From positions 1 through 64,000 of the forward strand of contig NZ_JACIDE010000001.1 of NCBI RefSeq assembly GCF_014196205.1: DNA of 64,000 nucleotides. The letters run 5' to 3'. Below, piece by piece: positions 25,664 through 37,408 of the stretch (the stretch's first letter is position 1; each line of letters opens with the position of its first letter). This DNA is from Anoxybacteroides voinovskiense (GTDB lineage Bacteria; Bacillota; Bacilli; Bacillales; Anoxybacillaceae). The notes below the pieces were generated by a model. That model had not been told where the DNA came from. It ran no database searches and saw only the letters and a list, made by a program, of their open reading frames with translations. The position numbers and the translations under genes are program-made.

Positions 25664-27082
25664 TCAACTAACAAGCGGAAAGATAAGATAACCAACAAGC
25701 GCTAAAAGCCCGCACACCAACGAAATGCGCAACTTATATTTAGCATATTCCATTAAATCCAAATCCATAATGGAAGCGGTCGTAATCGTTGTATCCCCTA
25801 GTGGGGAGGCAAATGCGCCAAACGTACCGCTCGCAAATACTGCCCCTATCGTCATCGGTAACGATGCGCCCGTTGCCGCTGCAAGCGTCACACCAAGCGG
25901 CATAAACAATCCCCATGTCCCCCAGGATGTGCCGATAAAATAAGAAATGAAAGAACCGAGAATAAACATGGCTGCTGGAACAATCTCCTTCGGTAAAAAC
26001 GTTCCAAACGTTGCACTAATGTAACTGGAAAAACCTAATTGTTCCGCTGTCAACGATAGCGCCCATACAAGAAGAAGCATGCTAATTGGTGCCATCAGTT
26101 CATTGCCGCCTTCAAAAAAATGATAAATAAGCTCATGCAGTTTCTGGCGGCGAAGGAAATAAAAAATGGCTGTGAGAGCAATGGTAAGAAAAAGCGCGAC
26201 TAACATGACAAATGTCGCATCCGCATGTGAAAAAGCCGCGAGGAGCGTCGTCGCACCTTTTGTTTTTCCATCATACCAAAGAAAAAATATCGTACATACA
26301 AACAGTAAAAAAAGCGGAAAAAAGAGATGGAGCGGTTCGCCAACGACTAACGAAAGCTCCTTTTTTAATCCTAGCCGGTGAAAATAATTTGTTTCACTCT
26401 CTACGTGCGCTCGCTCTTCTTTACCAATTTGAACGTGCCGAAACGTCGTTACAATTCCGATAATCAACGCAATCACCGCAAAAAAATTATACGGCAAACT
26501 CGCTAAAAAAAGAGGATATGCCGATTGAGTAATGTTATTTTGCTTGAGCGCTCCTTCTACAACAGACGTCATAAATCCAATAAACGCCGTAGCAAGCGGC
26601 AAAAGAACAATAATCGGTTCCGTTGATACATCAATCATGTACGCCATTCTTCGTTTATCCATTCGAAACTTTTCACTAAGTGGTTTCATCACTGGCGCAA
26701 GCAACATAATTCGAAACATCGGCGTAAAAAATGTGACCGGAAGCGTCAGCCAAATAAAACCCATCATCCGGCGTTTCGAGTGAATTTTCGGACTAATCCA
26801 TTGAACAAATCCTTTTACTCCTCCAGTAATTTGCATCATCCCAATAAGCGCTCCGAACAAATACAAAAACAAAATGACTTGCATGTGTCCACCATTTGTT
26901 GCGGCCTCCAGCATGGCATTTACCGCTCGTTCAATCGCCGAAAAAAATTGACCTTCTAAACAAAATGCACCGACCAATAACCCGACAACAAGACCAGGCA
27001 ATATCTCTTTCAACCAAATCGCAAGCGGAATAACGAGTAAAAATGGTATTAACGATACCCATGTCCCTTCCAATTCATCCAA
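25664..27082 (-). CDS. nhaC: NhaC-family Na+/H+ antiporter
   Basis: 472 residues with about 11-12 membrane segments. Family motifs: GALIGMMQITGGVKGFVQW near 80, FTPMFRIMLLAPVMKPLSEK, GTSWGTWGLFMPLGVTLA near 370 and FASPLGDTTITTASI near 415. Members exchange Na+ (or malate and lactate in MleN-type members) against protons. The exact ion pair is inferred from family only. Monocistronic between two Ter-like sites. Confidence 0.88.
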   Translation of the reverse strand: MDELEGTWVSLIPFLLVIPLAIWLKEILPGLVVGLLVGAFCLEGQFFSAIERAVNAMLEAATNGGHMQVILFLYLFGALIGMMQITGGVKGFVQWISPKIHSKRRMMGFIWLTLPVTFFTPMFRIMLLAPVMKPLSEKFRMDKRRMAYMIDVSTEPIIVLLPLATAFIGFMTSVVEGALKQNNITQSAYPLFLASLPYNFFAVIALIIGIVTTFRHVQIGKEERAHVESETNYFHRLGLKKELSLVVGEPLHLFFPLFLLFVCTIFFLWYDGKTKGATTLLAAFSHADATFVMLVALFLTIALTAIFYFLRRQKLHELIYHFFEGGNELMAPISMLLLVWALSLTAEQLGFSSYISATFGTFLPKEIVPAAMFILGSFISYFIGTSWGTWGLFMPLGVTLAAATGASLPMTIGAVFASGTFGAFASPLGDTTITTASIMDLDLMEYAKYKLRISLVCGLLALVGYLIFPLVS

Positions 27083-27140
27083 CCCCTTTCGTTACAAGGA
27101 TGACCATAAATGAAGGAAACTATTACGTTTAATTTTGATT

Positions 27141-27157
27141 ATTTAGAACATAGTTTA
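27141..27157 (+). other. Ter-like replication terminator site 3
   Basis: ATTTAGAACATAGTTTA, identical to site 2 and in the same orientation, in the gap between treR and the antiporter gene. Confidence 0.82.
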
Positions 27158-27189
27158 ATAAAAAATTTTTTGCTCAACCACGACAGAAA

Positions 27190-27218
27190 AACCCGCAGTT
27201 GGGAAACAACCGCGGGTT
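27190..27218 (-). terminator. Terminator of the trehalose operon
   Basis: AACCCGC-N-GTTG and CAAC-N-GCGGGTT, with a T run on the minus strand; overlaps the treR stop codon. Confidence 0.85.
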
Positions 27219-27933
27219 AATGGACGCGTCGCGCAAAATCCACAAAGCGAAATTTATCTAACCGATGGCGCGATTCGGTAAATTGAAATAAGCTTGCATC
27301 TTCTAAATACACATAATTTTGCACAACGACAATATGCTCATATCCGTCAACGTCTAAATACTTTCGGTCTTCGTCGGTGACTTTGTCGACGAACATTTCT
27401 TTTTTTGCAAAGCTAATTTTCAGCTTCAATTCATTTTCTAAATACTCGTAAATCGAGTTTTCGCAAATCTCACGCGTTAATGACGGAACAAATTTCCGGT
27501 GTAAAAAATCTTTATCTAAAATAATTTTTTCCCCTTCGATTTCACGGGCGCGAACGACTTTCCATACCTCATCTTTTGCGCTTATCTCTAAGTATTGGCG
27601 AATATCGTCACCTGGTTTAATCAGCTGCAATTCATGGACAATCGTGCGAACTCGCTTCTCCATCTTTTGTGTCAATTCTTTAAAACTGACTAATCCAGAT
27701 ACCGGAAAATCGTATTTACCGACATCGAGAACGACAGAGCCTTTTCCTTTTATTTTTTGAATATAGCCATGCTCTGATAATAAATTTAACGCTTTGCGAA
27801 TTGTTTCGCGCGATGTTTTATACTGCTCCGACAGGTCGTGCTCTGATGGAAGCAAATCGTTTGGCTGAAATACTCCTTTGCGAATTTGCAACGAAAGGTC
27901 GTTGTAAATCGTTAAAAACTTATTTTTTCTCAT
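27217..27933 (-). CDS. treR: Trehalose operon repressor, GntR family
   Basis: 238 residues, the B. subtilis TreR length. N-terminal GntR winged helix (LPSEHDLSEQYKTSRETIRK, then YIQKIKGKGSVV) and a UTRA effector domain starting near FPVSGLVSFKELTQ. It binds trehalose-6-phosphate and then releases the operators. ATG at 27931-27933 behind GGTGAT is chosen because it reproduces the family N-terminus; two upstream in-frame ATGs lack a ribosome site. Last gene of the operon. Confidence 0.95.
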   Translation of the reverse strand: MRKNKFLTIYNDLSLQIRKGVFQPNDLLPSEHDLSEQYKTSRETIRKALNLLSEHGYIQKIKGKGSVVLDVGKYDFPVSGLVSFKELTQKMEKRVRTIVHELQLIKPGDDIRQYLEISAKDEVWKVVRAREIEGEKIILDKDFLHRKFVPSLTREICENSIYEYLENELKLKISFAKKEMFVDKVTDEDRKYLDVDGYEHIVVVQNYVYLEDASLFQFTESRHRLDKFRFVDFARRVH

Positions 27934-27956
27934 CGCTATCACCGACATGTATTGTA

Positions 27957-29633
27957 TCATTTTGTTAAGTAATACACAATCGATTCGTACGGACGCAAGT
28001 GAATTTGTCGAAACTGTTCCGGTGCATCTTCATAGTTGGCGATTAACACGCGGCTCTCGTAGCCGTCTACCTCTACTTCACGCGGCAACACAAACGTTGT
28101 TTCTTCCGCAAAGAAATTGTTCACGACCAATAGTTTTTCGTTGTCCCCGTTTCGGACGTAAGCGAAAATCGATGGATCGTCTTCTAGCAATAGTTGATAA
28201 TCTCCGGTCGTGATAATATCGTACTGCTTGCGCAACTGGATTAACCGCTGGTAATGATAAAAAATAGATGACTTATCTTCTAACGCTTGTTTGACATTAA
28301 TAGCATGATAGTTGCTAGCGACACGAATCCATGGGGTTCCGGTGGTAAACCCAGCATGTTCGCTATCGTCCCATTGCATTGGCGTTCGTGAGTTATCGCG
28401 CGATTTTCGCTGTAAAATATTTAACACTTCCTCTTCTGTTTTTCCTTGCGCTCGTAAAATATGGTACATATTTAACGTCTCGACGTCGCGATAGTCGTCT
28501 ATTCGCGTAAATTTCGGGTCGGTCATGCCAATTTCTTCACCTTGGTAAATATACGGCGTCCCTTGCATGAGGTGAATGACTGTCGCAAGCATTTTGGCAG
28601 ATTCTTTTCGGTACACGTTGTCGTTCCCATAACGCGACACGATGCGCGGTTGATCGTGATTGCACCAAAAGAGCGCATTCCAACCGCCGCCTTTATTCAT
28701 TTCCATTTGCCACGTCGATAAAATCCGCTTTAGTGCAAGAAAATCAACATCAGCCAACGCCCATTTCTCCCCGTTTGGGTAATCGACTTTTAAATGATGA
28801 AAATTAAAGACCATATTTAATTCATGGCGTGCTGGATTCGTGTATTGAATACAATGGTCAATCGTTGTCGACGACATTTCTCCAACCGTCATGATATCAT
28901 ATTTAGAAAATACTTCGCGATTCATTTCTTGAAGAAACTCATGAATACGCGGGCCATCCGTATAAAATTTGCGGCCGTCCCCTGGTGGTACAGATCCGTC
29001 ATCATCTGGGAAACGTTGATCTTTCGAAATTAAATTAATGACATCTAAACGAAAACCGTCAACACCCTTTTTTAGCCAAAAGTGCATCATATCATACAGT
29101 TTTCGCCGCAACTCCTCATTCTCCCAATTTAAATCCGCTTGTGTAACATCGAACAAGTGCAAATAATATTGGCGAGTATGTTCATCATATTCCCATGCCG
29201 AACCACCAAATTTAGACTGCCAATTGTTTGGCTGTTTACCATCACGCCCATCTTTCCAAATGTAGAAATGACGGTATGGATGATCTTTGGATGATCTTGC
29301 TTTTTTAAACCATTCATGTTCAGTTGATGTATGATTGACGACAATATCCATCATAACTTTGATGTTGCGTTTATGCGCTTCTGCTAACAGCTGTTCAAAG
29401 TCTTTCATCGTTCCGTATGGCTCATATATCGCAAAATAATCGCTAATATCATAGCCGTTATCGCGCTGTGGCGATTGATAGATCGGAGTCAGCCAAATTA
29501 CGTCAATACCTAATGTTTTTAAGTAATCCAGTTTTTCAATAATCCCTTGCAAATCTCCGACGCCATCACCGTTTGTATCGTAAAAACTTTTCGGATAAAT
29601 TTGATAGACGACTGCTTTTTTCCACCACGGCAT
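27957..29633 (-). CDS. treA: Trehalose-6-phosphate hydrolase
   Basis: About 558 residues, GH13 family. Catalytic regions: DVIWLTPIYQSPQRDNGYDI, DIVVNHTS, the nucleophile Asp in GFRLDVINLI, the acid Glu in TVGEMSSTT and FWCNHDQPR. It splits imported trehalose-6-phosphate into glucose and glucose-6-phosphate. The start is ambiguous: AGAGGTGA overlaps an upstream GTG, leaving a second GTG (29637-29639) or the ATG used here (29631-29633). Third gene of the tre operon. Confidence 0.95.
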   Translation of the reverse strand: MPWWKKAVVYQIYPKSFYDTNGDGVGDLQGIIEKLDYLKTLGIDVIWLTPIYQSPQRDNGYDISDYFAIYEPYGTMKDFEQLLAEAHKRNIKVMMDIVVNHTSTEHEWFKKARSSKDHPYRHFYIWKDGRDGKQPNNWQSKFGGSAWEYDEHTRQYYLHLFDVTQADLNWENEELRRKLYDMMHFWLKKGVDGFRLDVINLISKDQRFPDDDGSVPPGDGRKFYTDGPRIHEFLQEMNREVFSKYDIMTVGEMSSTTIDHCIQYTNPARHELNMVFNFHHLKVDYPNGEKWALADVDFLALKRILSTWQMEMNKGGGWNALFWCNHDQPRIVSRYGNDNVYRKESAKMLATVIHLMQGTPYIYQGEEIGMTDPKFTRIDDYRDVETLNMYHILRAQGKTEEEVLNILQRKSRDNSRTPMQWDDSEHAGFTTGTPWIRVASNYHAINVKQALEDKSSIFYHYQRLIQLRKQYDIITTGDYQLLLEDDPSIFAYVRNGDNEKLLVVNNFFAEETTFVLPREVEVDGYESRVLIANYEDAPEQFRQIHLRPYESIVYYLTK

Positions 29634-29705
29634 ATTCACTTTTCTCACCTCTTACTTGCTGCCAAAAATGATACCATTGGGGAACTACCAATGGTATCGT
29701 TTCCG

Positions 29706-31115
29706 TTAATTTGTTGCGCGTTTCCATCTTCCGAACGCATACGTTAAAGCAAATGGAACGATAATCGCAATCGCCATACCGATGAAAAACGGCGTCCATT
29801 TTTGTGGAACAATCGATAAAAATCCAGGAAGTCCGCCGACACCAATCGACGGTGCAAGCACATTGTTGATTGTAATAAACATTCCAGCAATCGCCGCCCC
29901 CGTCATCGCAGAAATAAACGGATAACGGAACCGCAAGTTCACCCCGAACATTGCTGGTTCTGTAATGCCAAGGTACGCTGATACGGAAGACGTAAAAGCA
30001 AGCCCTTTTAATTTTTCGTCTTTTGCTAAAAACATCATCGCCAGCGCAGCTGAGCCTTGCGCGATATTAGACATGACAAGAATCGGCCATAAAAACGTGC
30101 CGCCCGTGCTAGAAATAAGCTGTAAATCAACCGGTAAAAACGTATGATGCATTCCTGTCACAACTAATGGAGCGTATAACGCACCGTATAAAAATCCACC
30201 AATTGCCGGAACGTTATGGAAAATCGCGACAAACACACTCGTAATGGCGTTGCCGATCGCAAACGTAATCGGACCAATCGCGATAAATGCTAAAAATCCG
30301 GTAATCAATAATGAAAGCGGAGCAACGAGCAATAACTGAAACGCATCTGGAATACGTTTGCGCAAATATTGCTCGAGTTTTGCTAATACATACGACGCTA
30401 CTAAAACAGGCAATACTTGTCCTTGATACCCTACCTTTTGCACATCAAACCAAAATAAATGCCATACCGGAATATCGCCTTTTTCTTTCGCTGCCCCCCA
30501 TCCCCACGCATTCAATAAATCAGGGTGTACGAGCATTAAACCGAGCACAATGCCTAATAATGGACTTCCGCCAAATTTCGTGACCGCCGACCAGCCGATG
30601 AGTCCTGGCAAGAAAACGAATGCGGTATTCGCAATTAAGTTAATCATGCTCGCCACATCCGCCCATTCTTTATGCACATCGACAAACGACTTTCCTTCAT
30701 AAAAAATGCCTTGTCCTGTCAATACGTTGTTCATCCCCATCAATAAACCGGCAGTAACGATGGCAGGTAAAATGGGAATGAAAATATCGGCTAACGTTTT
30801 AATCGCCCTCTGCAAAGGATTTAACTTCGCTTCCGCGGCATCTTTAATGTCTTGCTTTGTCGCTTTTGCAAGACCTGTCATCTCAATCATTTCATTGTAT
30901 ACTTTGTCGACCAACCCTTGACCAATGACGACTTGAAATTGACCGTTTACGGAAAAAGAACCTTTGACAATATCGATTTGTTCGAGCGCTTCTTTATTGA
31001 CTTTTCCTTCGTCTTTTAACGCGAAGCGTAACCGCGTCACGCAATGGGTCGCAGCGATAATGTTTTCTTTCCCACCTACGGCTTGCACAATTTGTTCTAC
31101 GGAGCGTTTATTCAT
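29706..31115 (-). CDS. treP: PTS trehalose transporter, EIIBC
   Basis: 469 residues. N-terminal IIB domain with phosphorylated Cys in ATHCVTRLRFALKDEGKV, then a IIC membrane domain with about ten segments (IFIPILPAIVTAGLLMGMNN; VVTGMHHTFLPVDLQ; YLGITEPAMFGVNLRFRYP). It imports trehalose and phosphorylates it. It has no IIA domain; the upstream gene supplies one. ATG with GGAGGGG ribosome site. Confidence 0.95.
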   Translation of the reverse strand: MNKRSVEQIVQAVGGKENIIAATHCVTRLRFALKDEGKVNKEALEQIDIVKGSFSVNGQFQVVIGQGLVDKVYNEMIEMTGLAKATKQDIKDAAEAKLNPLQRAIKTLADIFIPILPAIVTAGLLMGMNNVLTGQGIFYEGKSFVDVHKEWADVASMINLIANTAFVFLPGLIGWSAVTKFGGSPLLGIVLGLMLVHPDLLNAWGWGAAKEKGDIPVWHLFWFDVQKVGYQGQVLPVLVASYVLAKLEQYLRKRIPDAFQLLLVAPLSLLITGFLAFIAIGPITFAIGNAITSVFVAIFHNVPAIGGFLYGALYAPLVVTGMHHTFLPVDLQLISSTGGTFLWPILVMSNIAQGSAALAMMFLAKDEKLKGLAFTSSVSAYLGITEPAMFGVNLRFRYPFISAMTGAAIAGMFITINNVLAPSIGVGGLPGFLSIVPQKWTPFFIGMAIAIIVPFALTYAFGRWKRATN

Positions 31116-31129
31116 AGTTTCCCCTCCAG

Positions 31130-31630
31130 TCATTTGATTCGAAACAAATACGATTTGCGCATTGTCACTTGTAATAGCGCGCTTTGCCCAGCAACACATT
31201 TTTCGCACGCCATCGGTGCCATGTTTTCCGTCATCTCACTATTTGTAATAATTACTGGGGTAATAATACTAGCAGCCTTCTTTTTGATTAAGCTAAGATC
31301 AAATGAAAGTAACAAATCTCCTTTTTTTACTTTTTCCCCTTTTTTGACATGCACCGTAAACCCTTCACCGTTTAAGAGCACCGTCTCTAATCCGATATGA
31401 ATAAGAATTTCCAATCCTTTCGAAGATAAAAGCCCAATGGCATGTTTCGATTGAAAAATATTGATGACTCGACCGTCTACTGGCGACACCACTTTTCCTT
31501 CGCTCGGAACGATTGCCACCCCATCACCTAACAGCTTATAAGAAAACGTAGGACTCGGCACTTCTTCAATCGGAATCACATTTCCATTCAACGGTGCAAA
31601 TATCGTTTCTTCCCCTTGCCAGACGATCAT
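31130..31630 (-). CDS. PTS EIIA, glucose (Crr) type
   Basis: 166 residues, single-domain IIA-Glc fold: IFAPLNGNVIPIEEVPSPTF, GDGVAIVPSEGKVVSPVDG, and the two active-site histidines in SKHAIGLLSSKG and EILIHIGLETV. First gene of the tre operon, 14 bases before treP. It probably phosphorylates the IIB domain of TreP. Many Bacillus tre operons lack a dedicated IIA, which makes this arrangement noteworthy but not unique. Confidence 0.9.
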   Translation of the reverse strand: MIVWQGEETIFAPLNGNVIPIEEVPSPTFSYKLLGDGVAIVPSEGKVVSPVDGRVINIFQSKHAIGLLSSKGLEILIHIGLETVLLNGEGFTVHVKKGEKVKKGDLLLSFDLSLIKKKAASIITPVIITNSEMTENMAPMACEKCVAGQSALLQVTMRKSYLFRIK

Positions 31631-31642
31631 ATAAGTCCCCCT

Positions 31643-31713
31643 CTTAAGCGCTTACAAAGACATGTATATACATGTTACAGTTTCATTTTAACTTGTATAT
31701 ACATGTTGGTCAA
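31643..31713 (-). promoter_or_regulatory. tre operon promoter with two TreR operators and cre site
   Basis: Promoter TTGACC (31708-31713), 17-bp spacer, TAAAAT (31685-31690). The operator ACTTGTATATACATGT (31691-31706) fills the spacer, and a perfect 16-bp palindrome ACATGTATATACATGT (31660-31675) lies downstream, 31 bp centre to centre. A CcpA site TTGTAAGCGCTTAAG (31643-31657, minus strand) matches the cre consensus except at the last two bases. This predicts trehalose induction and glucose repression. Confidence 0.85.
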
Positions 31714-31741
31714 TAAAAAAATACGCGGTCACAAACATGTA

Positions 31742-31775
31742 AAAACGCAAGCAGTGTGTTCACCGCTTGCGTTTT
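31742..31775 (-). terminator. Terminator of the PilZ gene
   Basis: AAAACGCAAGC-N-GTG and CAC-N-GCTTGCGTTTT; the minus strand continues TTTTTAC. Confidence 0.85.
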
Positions 31776-31777
31776 AT

Positions 31778-32155
31778 CTAGGGACGCTGCCGGCTGTTAT
31801 GGAGCACAGCGTACCGTTTAATTTCGCGAATTAATATTTCTTCTTGCTGGAAAGAAAGAAGCAGTTGCAATCCATAGTAATAATCGCCAGTTGTTTTTCG
31901 CTGCCATACTAACGTTCCGATAAAACTAAACTCGACATCATTTAGCATAAACGTCACTTCGATCTGAATGTCTCGCGGACGAGGGGGAATGTCGAGAGAT
32001 GTTTTAATTCTCATTCCTCGCGGACTAATGTCGTGAATTTCCGCTGCTCCTTTGTCGCTTTCGATCTCTTTATTATCAATACGCACAATACGAAACGTAC
32101 AAGGGAGCGGTTGTCCAAATTGGTAGCGGAATGCTTCTTGTCGTTTAAATCGCAC
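31778..32155 (-). CDS. PilZ domain protein, putative c-di-GMP receptor
   Basis: 125 residues, a lone PilZ domain. Binding motifs: RFKRQEAFRY (RxxxR-type) at the N-terminus and DISPRGMRI (D/NxSxxG) near residue 50. PilZ proteins bind cyclic di-GMP and control motility, biofilm or secretion partners; the target here is unknown. GTG at 32153-32155 with GAGGGG six bases upstream is preferred over a TTG eight codons earlier, which precedes that ribosome site. Confidence 0.85.
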   Translation of the reverse strand: MRFKRQEAFRYQFGQPLPCTFRIVRIDNKEIESDKGAAEIHDISPRGMRIKTSLDIPPRPRDIQIEVTFMLNDVEFSFIGTLVWQRKTTGDYYYGLQLLLSFQQEEILIREIKRYAVLHNSRQRP

Positions 32156-32227
32156 GAAAATCCCCTCTTCTCCTGTCAACGTTTTTCATATACAACCAAA
32201 ACTACCCTTATTATATATGGATTTCCT

Positions 32228-34644
32228 TCAGTTGTGAATACATAACCACATTTCTTTTATTTCACCTGCTTCTTCGCTGTCGATAATGAAAGTGCCGTTA
32301 CTGTAACGGTCGGAACGTTTCCATGTCGCAATATCAACCGCTTCCGTTTCGCCTTTTTCCGTTCGTACAATGACATGGCCGCTGTCGTTTTCTAATATAA
32401 GCGCGGAAACGATACGGTGCGGATTCGTTTTCAATTCCCGAAGCATGACAAGCCCACGTTTCGCGCGCGACGATTTGTCAAACTCATGAAGCGCCATTTT
32501 TTTGACTGCTCCGCGTTGGGTCGCAACCACCACCACTGCCGAATCTGCATGGCGAATAGGAGACGCAGCAACAACAAAGTCCTCTTCTTTTAGTTGAATT
32601 CCTTTTACTCCAGCAGCACGCACGCCAACGGTGCTAATTTCTTCTTCGCCAAACCAAAGCCCATATCCTTGATGCGTCACAATAAATAGGTCGTTAGTGC
32701 CGTCGGTGACGTAGACGTTTACTACTTCGTCGTTTTCTTTTATGTTGATCGCAACGATTGGACGTCCATATCGCTGTACTTTGTATTGTTTTAATTCGGT
32801 TCGCTTCACCATTCCTTGCTTCGTAATAAAGAGAAGATCAAGCGATTGTTCAAAATCGCGGACGGAAATGGCGGATACGAGATCATCGTCCCTGTCTAAC
32901 GGCACGAGATTGGAAATATGTTGTCCTACGTCTTTCCAACGAACGTCTGGCAATTCATGGACAGGGCAATAAATATAATTGCCTTTGCGCGTAAAGAGAA
33001 GGAGCACGTCGGTCGTGTTCATCTCTAGCTGCGCCAATAAACGGTCGGATTCTTTCATCCCAAAGTCTTGTCCATTCGATGCCGTATAGGAACGAATGCT
33101 CGTCCGTTTGACATATCCTTCTTTTGTGACGGTAACGATGACGTCTTCGACAGGAATCATCACTTCTAAGTTAATTTTAATTTCCTCTATTTCCTCTTGA
33201 ATGACCGTTCGTCGCTCATCGGCATACGCTTTTTTTAGTTTTTTTAGCTCGGTTTTAATGACCGACAACAATTTTTTTTCACTCGCTAAAATGGCCGTTA
33301 GCTCGGCAATTTTTTTCGCTAACTCTTCCGCTTCTTGTTTTAATGCCGTAATGTCAGTGTTTGTTAAACGGTATAGCTGTAATGTAACGATCGCTTCTGC
33401 TTGCGCTTCTGTAAAATTGTAACGAACAATCAATTGGTCTTTGGCGTCTCGCTTATCTTTCGAAGCGCGAATCGTTGCGATGACATCATCGAGAATGGAC
33501 AGTGCTTTCATAAGGCCTTCGACGATATGTTGACGGTTATGCGCTTTTTTTAGTTCATAGCGAGAGCGGTTCGTGACGACTTCTTTTTGATGCTCAATAT
33601 ATGCATCCAGTAGTTCTGGAAGGCTTAATAGTTTTGGCCGCCGTTTGTGAATAGCAACCATGTTGAAGTTGTATGGGACTTGTAAATCTGTATTTTTATA
33701 TAAGTAGTTTAAAATGCCTTCCGCATCTGCTTCTTTCTTTAATTCAATGACGATGCGAAGGCCGGTTCGGTCGGTTTCGTCCCGCACATCCGCAATTCCA
33801 TCGAGTTTTCGGTCAAAGCGAAGTTCATCGATTTTTTTGACGAGATTTGCTTTATTGACTTCATATGGAATTTCGGTAATGACAATTTGTTGTTTCCCGC
33901 CTTTGACAGATTCAATCGTCGCTTTGCCGCGAATAACGATTTTTCCTCTACCTGTTTCGTACGCTTTTTTAATTCCATCTTTTCCTTGAATAATCCCGCC
34001 GGTCGGAAAATCCGGTCCGTGCAGTACAGTCATTAGTTCATCGACCGTGCACGTTGGACGGTCGATTCGCATCATCACCGCATCAATGACTTCGCCTAAA
34101 TGATGTGGCGGGATTTCGGTCGCATATCCTGCCGAAATACCGGTCGAGCCGTTTACTAATAAATTAGGAAACATCGCCGGTAAGACGACCGGCTCTTCGC
34201 TCGTGTCGTCAAAGTTTGGCACAAACTCGACCGTTTCTTTGTCAATGTCGCGCAACAGTTCTGCGGCAATCGCAGATAACCGCGCTTCGGTGTAACGCAT
34301 CGCTGCCGGTGGGTCGCCATCGATGCTGCCGTTATTGCCGTGCATTTCAATTAACACATTGCGTAACTTCCAATCTTGGCTCATTCGCACCATCGCTTCG
34401 TAGACAGAAGAATCGCCGTGCGGATGGAAGTTGCCGATGACGTTTCCGACCGTTTTTGCGGCTTTGCGGAATCCTTTATCTGCGGTATTGCCATCGACAT
34501 ACATCGCGTATAAAATGCGGCGTTGCACCGGTTTTAGTCCATCGCGCACGTCAGGAAGCGCCCGTTCTTGAATAATGTATTTACTATAGCGTCCAAATCG
34601 GTCGCCTAATACGTCTTCTAATGGTAAATCAAGTAATCTCTCCA

Positions 34645-34645
<1 letters not shown>
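32228..34645 (-). CDS. parC: DNA topoisomerase IV subunit A
   Basis: 805 residues. Breakage-reunion domain with DVRDGLKPVQRRILYAMY, the quinolone-region FHPHGDSSVYEAMVRMSQDW and the catalytic tyrosine in AAMRYTEARLS near 120. C-terminal beta-pinwheel repeats follow. With ParE it decatenates daughter chromosomes, which fits its place near dif and Ter. Its ATG overlaps the parE stop codon by one base. Confidence 0.97.
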
Positions 34646-36660
<2,015 letters not shown>

Positions 36661-36723
36661 TTAGCATAAATTTCGGAAACGTCTATGCCTATTTTGCCAA
36701 CTAACTTCTGAAAATGGAAATGA

Positions 36724-36743
36724 CCATCTTTCGAAAAAGATGG
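36724..36743 (-). terminator. Terminator of the yneT-like gene
   Basis: CCATCTTT / AAAGATGG, perfect stem with CGAA loop; moderately T-rich on the minus strand. Confidence 0.6.
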
Positions 36744-36754
36744 CCGAGTTTCGT

Positions 36755-37174
36755 TTACCTTTTTTTCGTTAGAGCGTGCTCTACTTTAATACAGCGATCC
36801 ATCACAACCGTATATCCTTTTTCTTTTAAAAACTCATACACGTCTTCATGGACAACACCTAACTGTGCCCAAAATACATCGGCATCAATTTGGACGAACT
36901 CGCGAGCAACATCTGGCAAATGCTCCGAACGACGGAACACGTTCACAATATCGACATGTCCTTCAATATCTTTTAACGATTTCACCGCTTGAATTCCTTC
37001 CCATTCCTCAATCGTTGGATTGACCGGAACAATATCATATCCAGCATCCTTCATCGCTTTTGCGACCATATACGACGTGCGATCAGGATTGTTAGATAAA
37101 CCGACAACGGCAATGCGTTTTGCTTTTTGTAAAATTTCCGCGATCTCCTCGCGGCTTGGGTTCATAATTGGCAT
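36755..37174 (-). CDS. yneT: CoA-binding domain protein (YneT-like)
   Basis: 139 residues forming one Rossmann-like CoA_binding domain: AKRIAVVGLSNNPDRTSYMV, YDIVPVNP, and AQLGVVHEDVYEFLKEKGY, with the conserved VMDRCIKVEH end. Role unknown; family members are predicted to bind CoA or acyl-CoA. In B. subtilis the gene lies next to parE and plsY, and here plsY is 3.5 kb away. Ribosome site AAAGGAG. Confidence 0.88.
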   Translation of the reverse strand: MPIMNPSREEIAEILQKAKRIAVVGLSNNPDRTSYMVAKAMKDAGYDIVPVNPTIEEWEGIQAVKSLKDIEGHVDIVNVFRRSEHLPDVAREFVQIDADVFWAQLGVVHEDVYEFLKEKGYTVVMDRCIKVEHALTKKR

Positions 37175-37372
37175 GTTTTTTCTCCTTTCGAACGCTTTTT
37201 TGTAGTATTTCTTTATCGAACAAGAAAAATCCTGCCAATGTCAATATTTTTATGTCTATGATAGCGTGTGCTCACGTTATTAACATGTTGCTATTTTGGT
37301 AAGTGGGAGATGCATCGGTTCGTTTTTGTTTAAAAAAATGCGAAAAAGACAATAATACAAAAGATAATTTTC

Positions 37373-37402
37373 TTGTCATGCCATCCACTGTATGCGTATA
37401 AT
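37373..37402 (+). promoter_or_regulatory. Promoter of the antisense RNA
   Basis: TTGTCA (37373-37378), 18-bp spacer, TATAAT (37397-37402), facing an RNA that ends in the strong terminator at 37504-37546. Confidence 0.65.
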
Positions 37403-37408
37403 AAAGTT

